From Sclerodactyla briareus (lineage: Eukaryota; Echinodermata; Holothuroidea; Dendrochirotida; Sclerodactylidae): 64,000 nt of DNA. Where the stretch lies: NCBI GenBank assembly GCA_026419785.1, contig JAODTK010005276.1:124001-188000 (forward strand). The letters are read 5' to 3'. Below, one piece after another: positions 30,970 through 42,139 of this stretch. The notes under the pieces are model-generated. The model saw only the letters and a list, made by a program, of their open reading frames with translations. It made no database searches and was not told the origin of the DNA. Position 1 is the stretch's first letter. Each line of letters starts with the position of its first letter. Made by a program: the position numbers and the translations under genes.

Positions 30970-33900
30970 TAAAGGGCCAAAATAGGGCATTGTTTGAAAC
31001 AAACATCTGATCATTTATTCATTATTGTACAACAGACTGGTTTAAATTTGGGCGTTTTGAAGCTACAGCACCATTGGTTGCTCTAGTTTGTGATTAAGAT
31101 CGCGCTTTGGTCCTCAAAATCGCGCATTCGTCGGAGCCCTTAGGTATAACCACCACACCCTATTCCCATTGGACTTTCATCTTTCTAGTTGTTTTCTGAT
31201 CCTGCATTTCAACTCTTGTCAACTGCGAAGCCTAACCGTGGCAACTGTCAACATAGTAGTCTTTCGATAATTGTAGGATAATCTCAAAATTACTCTACGA
31301 CCTACATACCTTTCCGAGAAATGATGAGAATGTTTTTTTTCCTATAATTTGTAAGGAAAGAGAACTTCAAGTTGCATTCTGACGGCAGGTTAGTGTTCCC
31401 TTGTGACATAACAAGTTGGTTCACAAAGGTTACCCGAGGTAAACAGGGAATCCGGTTTGCAGGTTAAGATTGGCTACAATGGGGGGCTGGGTCGGAATTT
31501 TATTTAAAAAACCCCCACAAACAATAGGGATTTTGGAGCCATACGTTGCATCGGTATTTATTTCAGGAAGTCCACCAATTGCGTCTTCCCCCTCTGATAT
31601 AGAGCCCAAAAATTTTCCCATGCAGACTCATCACCACGGATAGTGCTTTGGTGGGTCTCTCCGTGCCCCTTCAATCAGTCAATGGCCTCGCTTTTCCACT
31701 GTGCTACATCAATAGATTGATAAACATAACTCGATATGCATAATCCAATCAAATTGCATCATAGTAGGTAGGGTCAATGTATGGGCAAGATTCAATTGAA
31801 CTTGACTTGCATTTTGTCAGTAGTGTACTTACTGCTATGCATTCATGCAGTATACCAATGTACATCATGGATAGCAACATAAAAAGAGGAAGCTAAACCA
31901 TGGCTCCGCCCCAGCTGGAGAGGCCAAGCTCATAGACCGGCCCCTGAGCTGTCCCCTTTGGTCTTGAGCGTGGAAGATCTATCGGACTTCCGCTGTGAAG
32001 TTAGGAAGTGGGTCATCGATTTAGATTACCATAACAAGGGGGGCTAGGTAAAGGACAGGACAATATTCTTTGAATGAAACAAATCCCCACAAGCCCATGG
32101 GGTATCGTTGTAAACAGTTTGTCAATTACAATGTTGCCTGAGCGTCCCACCTCGGCATAATGGAGGGATTGCCACATTTTTGAAATTTACTGTGTGAAAT
32201 GTTAAGTGATAGGAAGCATTGTCCAAAAAGTGGGGGGGACACAGTGTTTCCCCGTCCCCCACCTGTTGACGCCCATGCAATGCTGAATAGTCCTAGGATT
32301 GCCTAACCATGAATGATTGACCCTTGTATCACAAAAATTCTGATTGTCTGAAGTTCCCTACTGATTGAAATATCTCCACCGGTTGTTCGTGATAAAGTCA
32401 AGTTATCTCAAGTCCAACAGGTCTAAGTCCATTGGATCACTATCTGGAGCTTTTTCGCTTACTGTTTGTTGTTGGGCTATCCAAAATTAAAAATATGTTG
32501 TTTTAATATTTTCAATTGGCATGAAATATCTCCATCCATTACACCTGCTATGTTTATTCAAATTTTCTTTGAGTTTGTAATTCCTATTTACTCTATCTTT
32601 ATAAAATTCGAATTTGTATATCTCTTGAAAAATTCTCCTTTGGGGATATGCTTTTTTTCTCCCCCCCCCCTGTTTTTCTCTCAACCCTAAGAACTGAGGG
32701 GACACTATGCATCATCCCCGCTCCTGCAGCACATAACTGTCCTCTGCCACTGTTCCTTGACAGCTTTGCCCACAAAACTCATTTGCTCTGTTCTGTTTCA
32801 CCCACCAGACTGATGGGCTCGTGTTGACAGTATATTATGCTTTGATGCACTCTGAGGCCCTTCTTGAACTCCTGCAGAACGGAACCACCATGTGACGGGA
32901 TAACAAAAAACATAAAGCAAGATGTATCTTCAGGTGACCGCCAGGCAGTTTCTGGTCCTTTCACATGATTGAAGTACTTTAAACTCTTCTGTCTGGGGGA
33001 GGGGTGGGGGTTGGGAGGGGTGGGGGTGTGAGTTGAAGTCACCTCTGTTGCTGTAGATGACTCCTTGAAAACTCTTGACTGATCTCTACTTCAACAGAAG
33101 GATAGCTAGGCTGCCGGGCAATTTTCCCACCACACGTAGCTCAAAGTGTAGATGTAGCTGTGTGTTGTACTAAGGGTGGTTTTGTGTAGTTTCGGGGAGA
33201 TGGTGGGGTGGTAATGTGAAATAGAGTTGAGGTCTGAAGCTGGTGGGTTTTAAAGTCTTTTTGTCTGACATTCTTTCAGCGTAGGTTATTTCTGAACCTG
33301 TTTTGCATTCTCATTAGTAGGCCTAAACTTCGCGAAGGAATACATCTTCAAAATTGCATTCGGTATCATTCTTTATGAATGTTAGTCTTAACCAAGGATT
33401 GGGCCAGACTAAGATCAGAAAGCAATTTCGTCTACTGACTAATTACACTTTAAATGTTGTTCATTTCAATCATTTTTTTTTTGTCCCCACAAGTTGGGAG
33501 CACTTTCGTTTTGTTATGCTTTGTCACCATTTCCACCGAATAATTTTCGCAGGAAATTGTCATTCTTGTCCAATTTCAATGTATCTTGTTTATTTTATTA
33601 TACTGTATTTCAAGGACACAACCTTCTGCCCCCCAATTTTATTAGGGCTCTATACTATGGGTTGTTTCCCCACCAGAAATTCTCCATTACTGCCTTGGAC
33701 CCCTTAAATTGCTCTGAACCCCCTCAATTTTTATGTGTGGTTTGCGCTCCTGTGTAGGTTTCGTTGTTTGAGAAATGACTCTGGGAATTTTCCTGGTCTT
33801 ATAGTAATGGGTCTGAGGAAGGGTGACATTCTGTCCTCTTTTGATTGCTTTTGGGCATTTTCTGTTGGTGCAACTTGTTGCAGTATAGGCTATATACGTA

Positions 33901-34380
33901 GGCTACACCTGAAACATGTAACCACTCCACCTTCCCGAATGGATGAATGATATTGTCCATTGTCCTGATGAGAAGTGGGGGAGATTTAATTGCCAGGCCC
34001 CACATCATTTTTTCTGGTCAACTTTCGAAAGAGTCACTTCATCATAATCTGTGACCTGCAGACTTAAAATCTAAGCTTGACTTTGTTTTTCTTCCTCATT
34101 GGGACCCCCTCACTGTCAGCTTCTGAGGGCTTCCTATGGGGGGCATGTGCCCACTACCTGAGGGTAGACTGGATAATTAGAGACTATTAGTACAGCCGGT
34201 TACATCGAAAGGACTTAGAGACCTTGAGCTATTGCAATACCATTCTTGGGCCATTCACACTACTTGTGTACATATTCATGCTCTATGTTGTGTTTGTGTG
34301 TCTGTGACCAAGGCTTCATGCATTTTAGGAAAAAAACATCAAACCTGGTTTGATTTGGTTCGGTTTGAACTCGGTTATCT
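30970..34380. other. No recognisable gene or element
   Basis: Unique sequence with chance open frames only. G-rich and C-rich runs occur at 32662-32671 and 32996-33028. No splice-bounded open exon was recognised. Confidence 0.5.
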
Positions 34381-34383
34381 TTT

Positions 34384-35790
34384 TGTCTCGCCTGAATTTG
34401 TTCAAGGAGAGACGTAGTGGTCACGTGTGTTGTCTGTCTGTCTATGTCCGTCTGTCCGTCTGTCCATTCGTATGAGCGGTTAGATATCTCCTGACCCGTG
34501 GAATCCATCATGCTGGGACCTTTTTGTTGAGGTGCGGCATGAAGTAGTTTTGCCGATGTGCATCCACTTTTCGTCCCAAAAGACCATACTCATTTGCATA
34601 AATTTGCATATACATACTTTCCCTATTCTTGCTGACTGTTCGGAGCCTTGGCCTTCTTGAACCTCTACTTTTCTTTCTCTAATTTAATTTTAATTTTATT
34701 ATTTAAAATTCATTTTGCTAATGAAAATTGGCCCGGACGCTTGTGTACAAGATATCTTTGATCGGTAATTGCATTGGTGATGCAATTCAGGTTTTATATA
34801 ACACATGAAGTGCACACGAACTGTAGATTCCTGTCATTATTAGGCTAATTAAGTATCTAATTTGCATAATTTCTCCTGCGATATTTTTGAAGTTTCGTTG
34901 GATTTTGACGAAACTCGGTGGAGATGGTTTATCGTATAGGCCCAATAATTTTACTGTAGGGCAGGTCACCAAGATTACACTTTGTTACTAATTTTCATTT
35001 ACCTGTCTAATTTGCATATTTATGTGCAGATTTTAAAGTTGGTTTATCCTCATGAACTTGGTGAGGTGGTACCCTCAATCCTGATAATTTTACACGTTCA
35101 AGTTACTTAAGGTCATTGAATGGAATAATGTGCATAAATTACGCAATTTTCGAATTTTTGTTAAATGGCCAATTACAATTGGAATGAGTGCAGTCAGGGC
35201 CGCTCGATTGGTCATGTTAATTTTTGGGTTCAGTGGATGTCAAACAACATCTAAAGACAAGGTCAAAAGGTCAAAGGTCAAGTTTTAAGCAAATTTCTTA
35301 TTTTAGAGTTACAGGCCAGAGAATAAAAATGTCATTTTGGGGTATTGATAGAGCTACTGTGTGCGTCATCGACGAAACCACTCCCATCTTTCGATCTGAC
35401 CTGGTCTTTAAGTTAAAAGGGGCCAAGGTCATTTGAGTACCTTTTGGCATAGCATAGCGGTGAATCTGATTACAAATGGTTTTTTTGGGGGCTTGGTTGC
35501 ATCACTCGAGGCACGCCTTTTCATAAAACCTCATGTCATCAAAGGTCATTTAAGGTCACTCATTGACCAAGAACTGCCAATAATAACATTTCCTGCCACA
35601 GCTTCTAGTGAACTGTGTTGGTGATATGGAATTTGGTGAACGTGCAGCTATTATCACGGTACATTTTTTCATAACAAAACTAATGTCATTTTAAAGGTCA
35701 TTGAAGAGTCACTTATGGACCAATAAGGCCAAATAATCATTCCCTGCAACAGTCTCCAGACTGTGATATGGCGATGTTTCGAGACAATGT
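34384..35790 (+). mobile_element. H1 hairpin-ended element, copy 2
   Basis: Begins GTCTCGCCTGAATTTGTTC followed by an AAGGAGAGAC partner (hairpin) and TAGTGGTCACGTG, then a (TCTG/TGTC)n tract at 34428-34470. Monomers of about 150 bp follow, with CTAATTTGCATA at 34857 and 35008. Later monomers are rich in AGGTCA (copies at 35533 and 35688, period about 155). The body aligns with the reverse complement of 500-1335. Non-coding. Confidence 0.62.
35260..35280 (+). promoter_or_regulatory. Three AGGTCA half-sites in direct repeat (DR2 and DR1)
   Basis: AGGTCA occurs at 35260-35265, 35268-35273 and 35275-35280, giving spacings of 2 and 1. DR1 is the known binding arrangement for RXR/HNF4/PPAR-class nuclear receptors. 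It lies inside a transposable element monomer, so function is unproven. Confidence 0.35.
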
Positions 35791-35799
35791 GCTTATTTT

Positions 35800-37120
35800 A
35801 GTAGATGGGGAATAATTTCATAAAACTATGTTTCAAGGCTCTTCATTATCCTAATCTTTGTGCGAAGTATTGAAATTAGTAAAATAGCCCCTACAAAACG
35901 CCATACATTTTTTGATTATTCTTATTACCCTCGTCGGCTACCTATTTCAGAATGGTATAGTCTAGCTTAGCACACTATCAATACAGCGGAACTATCTATT
36001 TGAATTTTACTAATTGGTATGTATTTCCATTCACTCTTAACTACAATTCCTATCTGTATCAGACAGAGATTTCATTTATTGTCTTATATCAACGTCATGG
36101 GCATACCTGTTGACAAAATGTATAGGACCATGTGCACAATTGATTGAGCAGCGAGTTACAGTGGAATCCCCCTACTGTCTTCATCTATATATAGCCATAG
36201 TCCAGCAACACCATAGGGCCTACTGTACATGTCAACAGCCACCAGCCTGGGGTGTCAGGTTACACCTGCAGAGAGGAGCCTATTAGATTGTTCAATCCAC
36301 TCTAACAGGGAATGCTGCAAGTAGCTGTGAGAGGGGTGGTGTGACTCCCTTGGGAATTACTGTACGTAGTAGAGTATATATAAAGGGCAATGCTCTTAGA
36401 TTATAGATCTACGGCATAGTAAAATTTTTTTAAATTCCATCACCACTTTATTTCTAATAATTATTCGCTATATAAATTGTATCATTTGATGATTATTACA
36501 TATTGTATTTACGTAGACTGGAGGTCATTCAGTGTGGTCTATTTTGCATGGCTCATTCCAATTTCAAAGTTCGTTGATTTTCATGGTTTTGTAGAATAGT
36601 TTTGAAAGTGAAAAATGGGTCATGGAATTTCCGTTGGCTGTTGTGACGAATTTTACCTTGTAATTGTTAGCCTGTTACTACAAGAACAAATCACTGATCG
36701 CGCAACCAGGCGGGACACTGGGGTGATCGCCTTGTCATAGACAACCGACTGACTGAGCCGGGGACTCCCGCAACTGCGCAGATGAATAATCCTACAGTCT
36801 ACAGTGACAGTGATATTGTTCATCATGCACTACTGAACATGCTATTAAATTGTCAAGGGGAAGCATTACTCCGGGACACAAAGTCCTGGAGCGTATTTCA
36901 TGCTCACTGCGTCTCCAAATTCATTGAGTGTACAGAACTACAATAAATTTCATCATTGTTAATGGCTCTAAAAATTGATTACTACTGACAGATTGCCAGC
37001 AGTAGTACCATAGCCTGCATGGCAGCGTCCGAAAGACCGCAACATCCGCGTCATCAGCATTGTAACATATCATCTGCTCCCTTTCGACAAGTTTCCCATC
37101 TGGAAGAATACTGATGAGAC
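35800..37120. other. No recognisable feature
   Basis: AT-rich unique sequence; no exon recognised. Confidence 0.5.
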
Positions 37121-37125
37121 ATTAC

Positions 37126-37565
37126 TTTTTGTCTCGCCTGAATGAATTCAGGAGAGACCTAGTGGTCACTATGGCATTTGTGTGGTGTGGCGTGTGTGTG
37201 TGTGTGTGTGGTGTGTCACACTTTCTCGTTACAGGATTTCTCACAAACCGTGAGGCCGATTATGCCGAAATTTTGTGTGTAGCACCCGGGGTTGGTGTAC
37301 AGACAATCTGATTAGATTTTGGGTAGCAAAGTCATTTAATTAAGTTGGGTAATTAGCTATTTCATGTAATTATTGTTAAAGCTCGTCATCAAGATTCTGC
37401 AAACCCATATGTGCTACAGTGATGTAGTTTTGGCATTAGGACCTGGATGACAGGTAGATGAACTGATTAGATTTACAGCCTGAAATATGCTAATGTGGGT
37501 AAACTATGTTATGTGTTTTGACTGGCGTGGTCTGCATGAACTAGTTTTTGTGTATATCACTTGTT
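37126..37565 (+). mobile_element. H1 hairpin-ended element, copy 3 (short)
   Basis: Begins with the same GTCTCGCCTGAAT hairpin, then TAGTGGTCACTATGG, a (TG)n tract at 37192-37217, TGTCACAC, and GATTAGATTTTGGGT-A. It follows the reverse complement of 900-1335 closely. The monomer core is missing; the copy stops near the SINE at 37.57 kb. Confidence 0.65.
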
Positions 37566-37572
37566 GTAGTTG

Positions 37573-37850
37573 GAGCGGGTGGCCTGATTGGTTAAATGCT
37601 TACGTATAACCAGAGGTTGGAGTTCGAGTCCACGGTGTGCGCCTGAGCAAGGTGCTTTATTCCGATTGCTCTCTCCACCCAGGTGCAATGGGTACCCTGT
37701 GAGTGCAACCTGTGTCAAACGGCACTTCGGTTTAGCTATACCTACGTTTGTGTGGGACAACAGGTTGTTCCAATGACTAGGGTAATATTTGTGAAGCCAC
37801 TTGATACACCCTGTTAAGTTGCTTATATAAATTCTCAATATTATATTATT
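37573..37850 (+). mobile_element. tRNA-derived SINE
   Basis: The 5' part has RNA polymerase III promoter elements in tRNA spacing: an A box GTGGCCTGATTGGTTA at 37579-37594 and a B box AGTTCGAGTCC at 37621-37631. The body then reads TGAGCAAGGTGCTTTATTCC, TTGCTCTCTCCACCCAGGTG and AATGGGTACC. This combination is familiar from SINEs of marine deuterostomes and other animals. It ends in an AT-rich TATTATATTATTATAT tail at about 37838-37855. It is not a functional tRNA gene. It sits at the truncated edge of H1 copy 3. Confidence 0.85.
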
Positions 37851-37859
37851 ATATTTGTA

Positions 37860-38295
37860 GTGAATAACAAAACCCCGACTGCGTCAAACCGGTACGACAC
37901 TTTTCGGCGAGTCGCCTTGTTACTTTTATTATGATTCGCAATGGTCTGTCACCCGTCCACAATGTTCACTTCTAAATCTCCACAAGAGGAACAGTAGCTT
38001 TCATAGTTAAGTCATCGAGAGTTGTGAGTTTTTAACCCTAAAAGCTGGTCCTCTTAAATCAATGCAAAATAGTGAGTCAGTTACTAAATGTCTGAATCCC
38101 TAAAGAGCCGACTGTGGGCAGTTAACATATGGGCCTTGCCCCCTCCCATCTCCCCCCCCCCCATTCCCTCCACCCCACTGGTTTGTCAAATGAACAAAAG
38201 TCCAATATCCCTGTATTACATGCCGTAGCAAAGATCTGTTGCAGCCATGGCATTATCACAGCATTTCTGTAGAGGGAGGTATCACATCATTATCA
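37860..38295. other. No recognisable feature
   Basis: Unique sequence with a C-rich run at 38151-38163. Confidence 0.4.
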
Positions 38296-38297
38296 AA

Positions 38298-39075
38298 TAC
38301 CGTCCTCATTCCGCTAAAGCGCCCAGGGCACTGGCAAAGTTTCAGAATGGGCGCTTACGAGAGTACCACTTCCACAGCTGTTTTGTATTCGTTTGGGGTA
38401 TCTTTGAGGGACTGACACTGTGTGCGTAAAACACATCCAAAATATCGCAACAGGTTGAAGCAAACAGGTCTTTACCCTATTCCACAAGCAGTGTAGTCCG
38501 CCCCCTCCCTAACGCCCCCCTTCCTGTGAATAAAATTCACAGGAAACGATCGTTCATTCAGCCGTAACATAACTAGTTATATGGCTATGCATCTGCGCCA
38601 TACAGGTACACGCTCAAACTGCTAATACACCATGGACAGATACTTGCCATGGCACCTAACCATCTCCTCGATTGTGGCCATGGATACTGAAGCAAGACAC
38701 GGCCTGGGGAAGTTGATGTAAAACAGAAACTATAATTATAATCGTTGTATCCATAAAATTGGTGAATCACTCCAATAATTCATGGAATGAGACGTAGGTC
38801 TACACGAGTCACAGGCCACAACAGCGTTATCGCGGACTGGCGATGGCTAGTGCTTCGAGCGATTTGGTTTTAATACCACGTTGTTTGTTATGGTGGATGG
38901 CTGTATGCACTCGCAATCAATCGAGCAGTAGTCGCTGTGCTACTGCTGGCATGCAAACGGGGAAAATTTCCAGGCTTTTCGGCCGGCGCATATCGACTTC
39001 ATATTCACAAGAGTTGGCACACAAAAAGTTGGGGGCGGTTACGGGAGATGAGCGCTTAGCGGAAGGACTACGTTA
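38298..39075 (+). mobile_element. E1 DNA transposon, near full length
   Basis: Left end TACCGTCCTCATTCCGCTAA followed by GCGCCCAGGGC. The right end in reverse reads TAACGTAGTCCTTCCGCTAA followed by GCGC, a diverged inverted repeat. The body is collinear with 46673-47431, sharing GCAAAGTTTCAG, TTACGAGAGTA, ACATAACTAGTTAT, CCATGGATACTGAAGCAAG and TCGCGGACTGGCGATGG blocks. A CCTGTGAAT-AAA-ATTCACAGG hairpin lies at 38522-38544. No transposase. The open frame crossing its right end (38843-39253) runs out of the element and is not a gene. Confidence 0.7.
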
Positions 39076-39307
39076 CTATTGTGAATCACTCCACAGGAGA
39101 CTACCTTCATATAGGTCCGTAAAATTGCACCAATCTATTTCAGCTATTCAATTACCCCCTATGAGCCCGGAACCCATCGCCAACACCATTGAACAATATG
39201 GCCAAAATGAGAGGGCAATGGGATGGCCAACCAGGACTTTTGTTGGTAGTTAATTGCCAGGGTTCTAATAGCACGGTGTGGGGTGCAGGGTCCAATAGGG
39301 GTAAGTG

Positions 39308-40546
39308 ACCGTATTTATTCCATTAAAACGAATACCCCGGGGGACGTGCATTTTAAAGACGGTTGGCATTTATTAGAGGTTAGTATTTTAATTTAGGGGT
39401 TAGTAATTGATGATGAAAGATGAAATTCCTACCTATAAAATCTTTTTGAGACGTTGGATGAGTGCCTTCGGTCCAGAAAACGATAGTGGTGCATGTAATA
39501 TTCCAGCCTCCACAATGATAGCAGATGCCATCTTTTATCGGTGACTTTTGTGGTAATCCTCTTTTGTTCTCAATAGAATAAAACGCACAAAATGCAAGTT
39601 TTTCCCCTGGTAAATGCCCAACGATCTCGTCCCCATATATCCCAGGTAAGGAGGATTCTACTGCTGGCTGATGCGGTACGCTGGTACCGATACTCGAAAG
39701 TTTACACTACACAGTATTATTTTGTTCTTTTTCTATACCTCCCTCCCAATGTTTTTTTTTGAGCTTGGACCGACCCTGTTCGTTTTGTGATCTGTGATTG
39801 CTGATATCCTCATCGTATAAATCGATTAAAATTCTACTGGTACCAGGCAACCAGGCCGAATCGCGCTGGGGCACATGCAAGCCCGGAACTCACACACCAA
39901 GTCTACATATGGTTTTTCAGTCGCCCTACTGGGAAAGTTATCAAACCTTTTGAATTGAAACTGTTTTAAAACCTATGGTAGTAACTATATACTTATTGGT
40001 TCTAATCTGGAAGCTTAAAATGTTCCCTTTTGCCAACTGTCCAAAAATTGGTGCCGTGTGACCATTGGGGCGATTTCTCACTGGTAGGAAGCATCATAAA
40101 TTTAGCAACCTGAAACGGTTTGTTGTAACCTTACGGGCACAATTGAATCTGCCGTGAGTATTGCGCGTTTGCAACATAGTGTAAGCACCATGCAGTTGCG
40201 GAGGTGATAGAAGTCTTGCGTTGCAGCCGTGTATCAAACCCAGGCAGTTGAATACTACATTACAATGCTCGGATTTTAAGCCGAATTACCCAGATCGGTT
40301 ATACAGCATCGTTGGGGTCATCGTGCGCATCTTACGAACTCTTGGTGCAACCAGTCACACTGATTTTTTTTACTCTGTGGATGTTCGGACACCACATCAG
40401 TCTGCTCTACAGTTTCTGGAAAAAATTCTCAGCTATGTAGGGTCCTTGGCGAAGACCAGGGTTTGGGTCCAAAAATGAGTCACTGACAATGAGAAAGTGG
40501 GTGAGGGGCATTTATTCGGGGAGGGCATTCATGGAATAAATACGGT
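39308..40546. mobile_element. E2 DNA transposon, 1.24 kb, ends related to E1
   Basis: Left end ACCGTATTTATTCCATTAAAA then CGAATACCCC. The right end in reverse reads ACCGTATTTATTCCATGAATG then CCC-CCCCGAATAAATGCCCC. These inverted repeats of about 40 bp share their first 14 bases in type with E1 (ACCGTATTCATTCC). No transposase frame is visible in the interior. It lies 230 bp from an E1 copy. Target duplication was not resolved. Confidence 0.7.
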
Positions 40547-40549
40547 ATT

Positions 40550-41975
40550 CATACTGTCACAGATTCCAAACCCGTGAATTTTTTTAAATTTGGCGTCTAT
40601 TTTGTATTAACGAACAATTTTCCAAAAGGGGGCCACTTCCTCATTTCAGTCAAGGATTCATCATTTATAGTTTTGCCCCCCTTTCCCCCACATCACCAAT
40701 GCTGCACACGCCATTGACTGGTAGTGCCGTTTCCCATGTTTCAGGTCTAACCCCTGAGTCGAAGGTAGCACAATGCGCCCGTATTTGATATCACCCTCCC
40801 TTTGGACCTATAAATGCAATTTGTGGGCCCCTAGACACATGCTGTTGCAAATTTGATAAACAACGCTATAAACACTACTGAACAGTAAAAATAGTGGTTT
40901 TTAACTTTTCCAGTTGAAAATTTATTGGTCACATTGGTCAAGGGGGTGGTGTCTTCAGCCAACCCCCCTCTGTTTGCCACTGCATTCAATTAATGGAATC
41001 TCAGTTGGCTTTTTCATGAGAATCGGGGGTATACGCTCTCTGATAATTCAATCTTCTCCTGATTTTAGCTAACCCTGTTCAACCTTGGTCTGCCAGTTGT
41101 GTTGACTGTTAACAGCTGCAGGAATAAAACCGAAATTTGTGAAAATCCTTTGATATGAAAGCGATATACAAATACAATTTTAGTCTTCCCCTCATTCCCA
41201 TTGTTCCCCCCCTATTCAAAATATGATTGTATCTGTCTATCAGGAAAAAACATTTTTCGAGAGGCTTGAAAAGCTGACAGTTCATCACACACTGAGTGGC
41301 TTGGAAATCTGTCAACTGCTGATTATGGTGATTAATCACCCTGCTGTTATTGTGGCCCCTCCCCCCCCCAAAAAAAACAAACAAAAAAAACTGATGTTGG
41401 AACCCTGGTGCTCTTTTCAAGGAATAATATATTAATGATGTCTATGCTCTATAACTGGTAACTATTATACCTTTTTTCATCTTCATCGACCATGATTTAC
41501 CACAATTTGTTCATGGATGGATATACATATTTGGACTTTTTTGGCATGTGACACCACGTCCTGATCCTTCACACTGCTTTTTTTTTGTGAGGGTGGGTGC
41601 ACAGCCCTTTAGGGTGTGCCATGTTTGCCTCCCATTATTCCTATGATGAACATATAACAAACATAGCTTTTATTCCTCTCTCAGCTGCACAGTGTTGGCT
41701 GCTTAATGAGACACCACTCACTCTCAGCTATGTTGACTAGTCTATTGAGGTAAAATCATACATAAAAAAGACCATTAAATACAGGTGCAAGGTAATCTGG
41801 TCATGAAAATATTTGGCGATTGGGAGCCTTGGGGGGAATTGGCTAGGAGTGGCCCTTGGGTTTGAGTGAGTTCCGATGGGTGTACTTTTTGATGATAAAT
41901 TGCAGAAAAGTCTTTGATTCAGTGTAATTGTAAGTGTAATTTATTTCACCTATATTCAACTTTTTATTCCCAATA
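40550..41975. other. No recognisable feature
   Basis: Unique sequence; C9/A7 runs at 41361-41376 and T9 at 41577-41587. Confidence 0.45.
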
Positions 41976-41980
41976 AGTCG

Positions 41981-42135
41981 AACCCTGCGCCGCACCCAGG
42001 TACCCTTGAACATCGAACGTCTGGGTACTTAGTGCCAGGGTTGAGATTATGAACCTGCGCCCCACTTACAGCCTTTGAATATTGAATGGGCTGTACCAGT
42101 GCCAGGGCTGAGATATGAACCCTGCGTGACTCCAC
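41981..42135. repeat. Tandem repeat, period about 66-71 bp
   Basis: Two full copies and part of a third, each starting AACCCTGCG (41981, 42052, 42118), with TTGAA-AT-GAA and GTGCCAGGGTTGAGAT blocks. The unit has internal inverted GGGTAC-type symmetry. Confidence 0.8.
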
Positions 42136-42139
42136 TCGT

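Noticed and set aside
37573..37660. Possible tRNA gene
   Set aside because: A and B boxes are present but the acceptor and anticodon stems do not pair properly, and the downstream body is that of a SINE.
38843..39253. 136-codon open frame
   Set aside because: It spans the right end of an E1 transposon and unique flanking sequence; the other E1 copies do not keep the frame.
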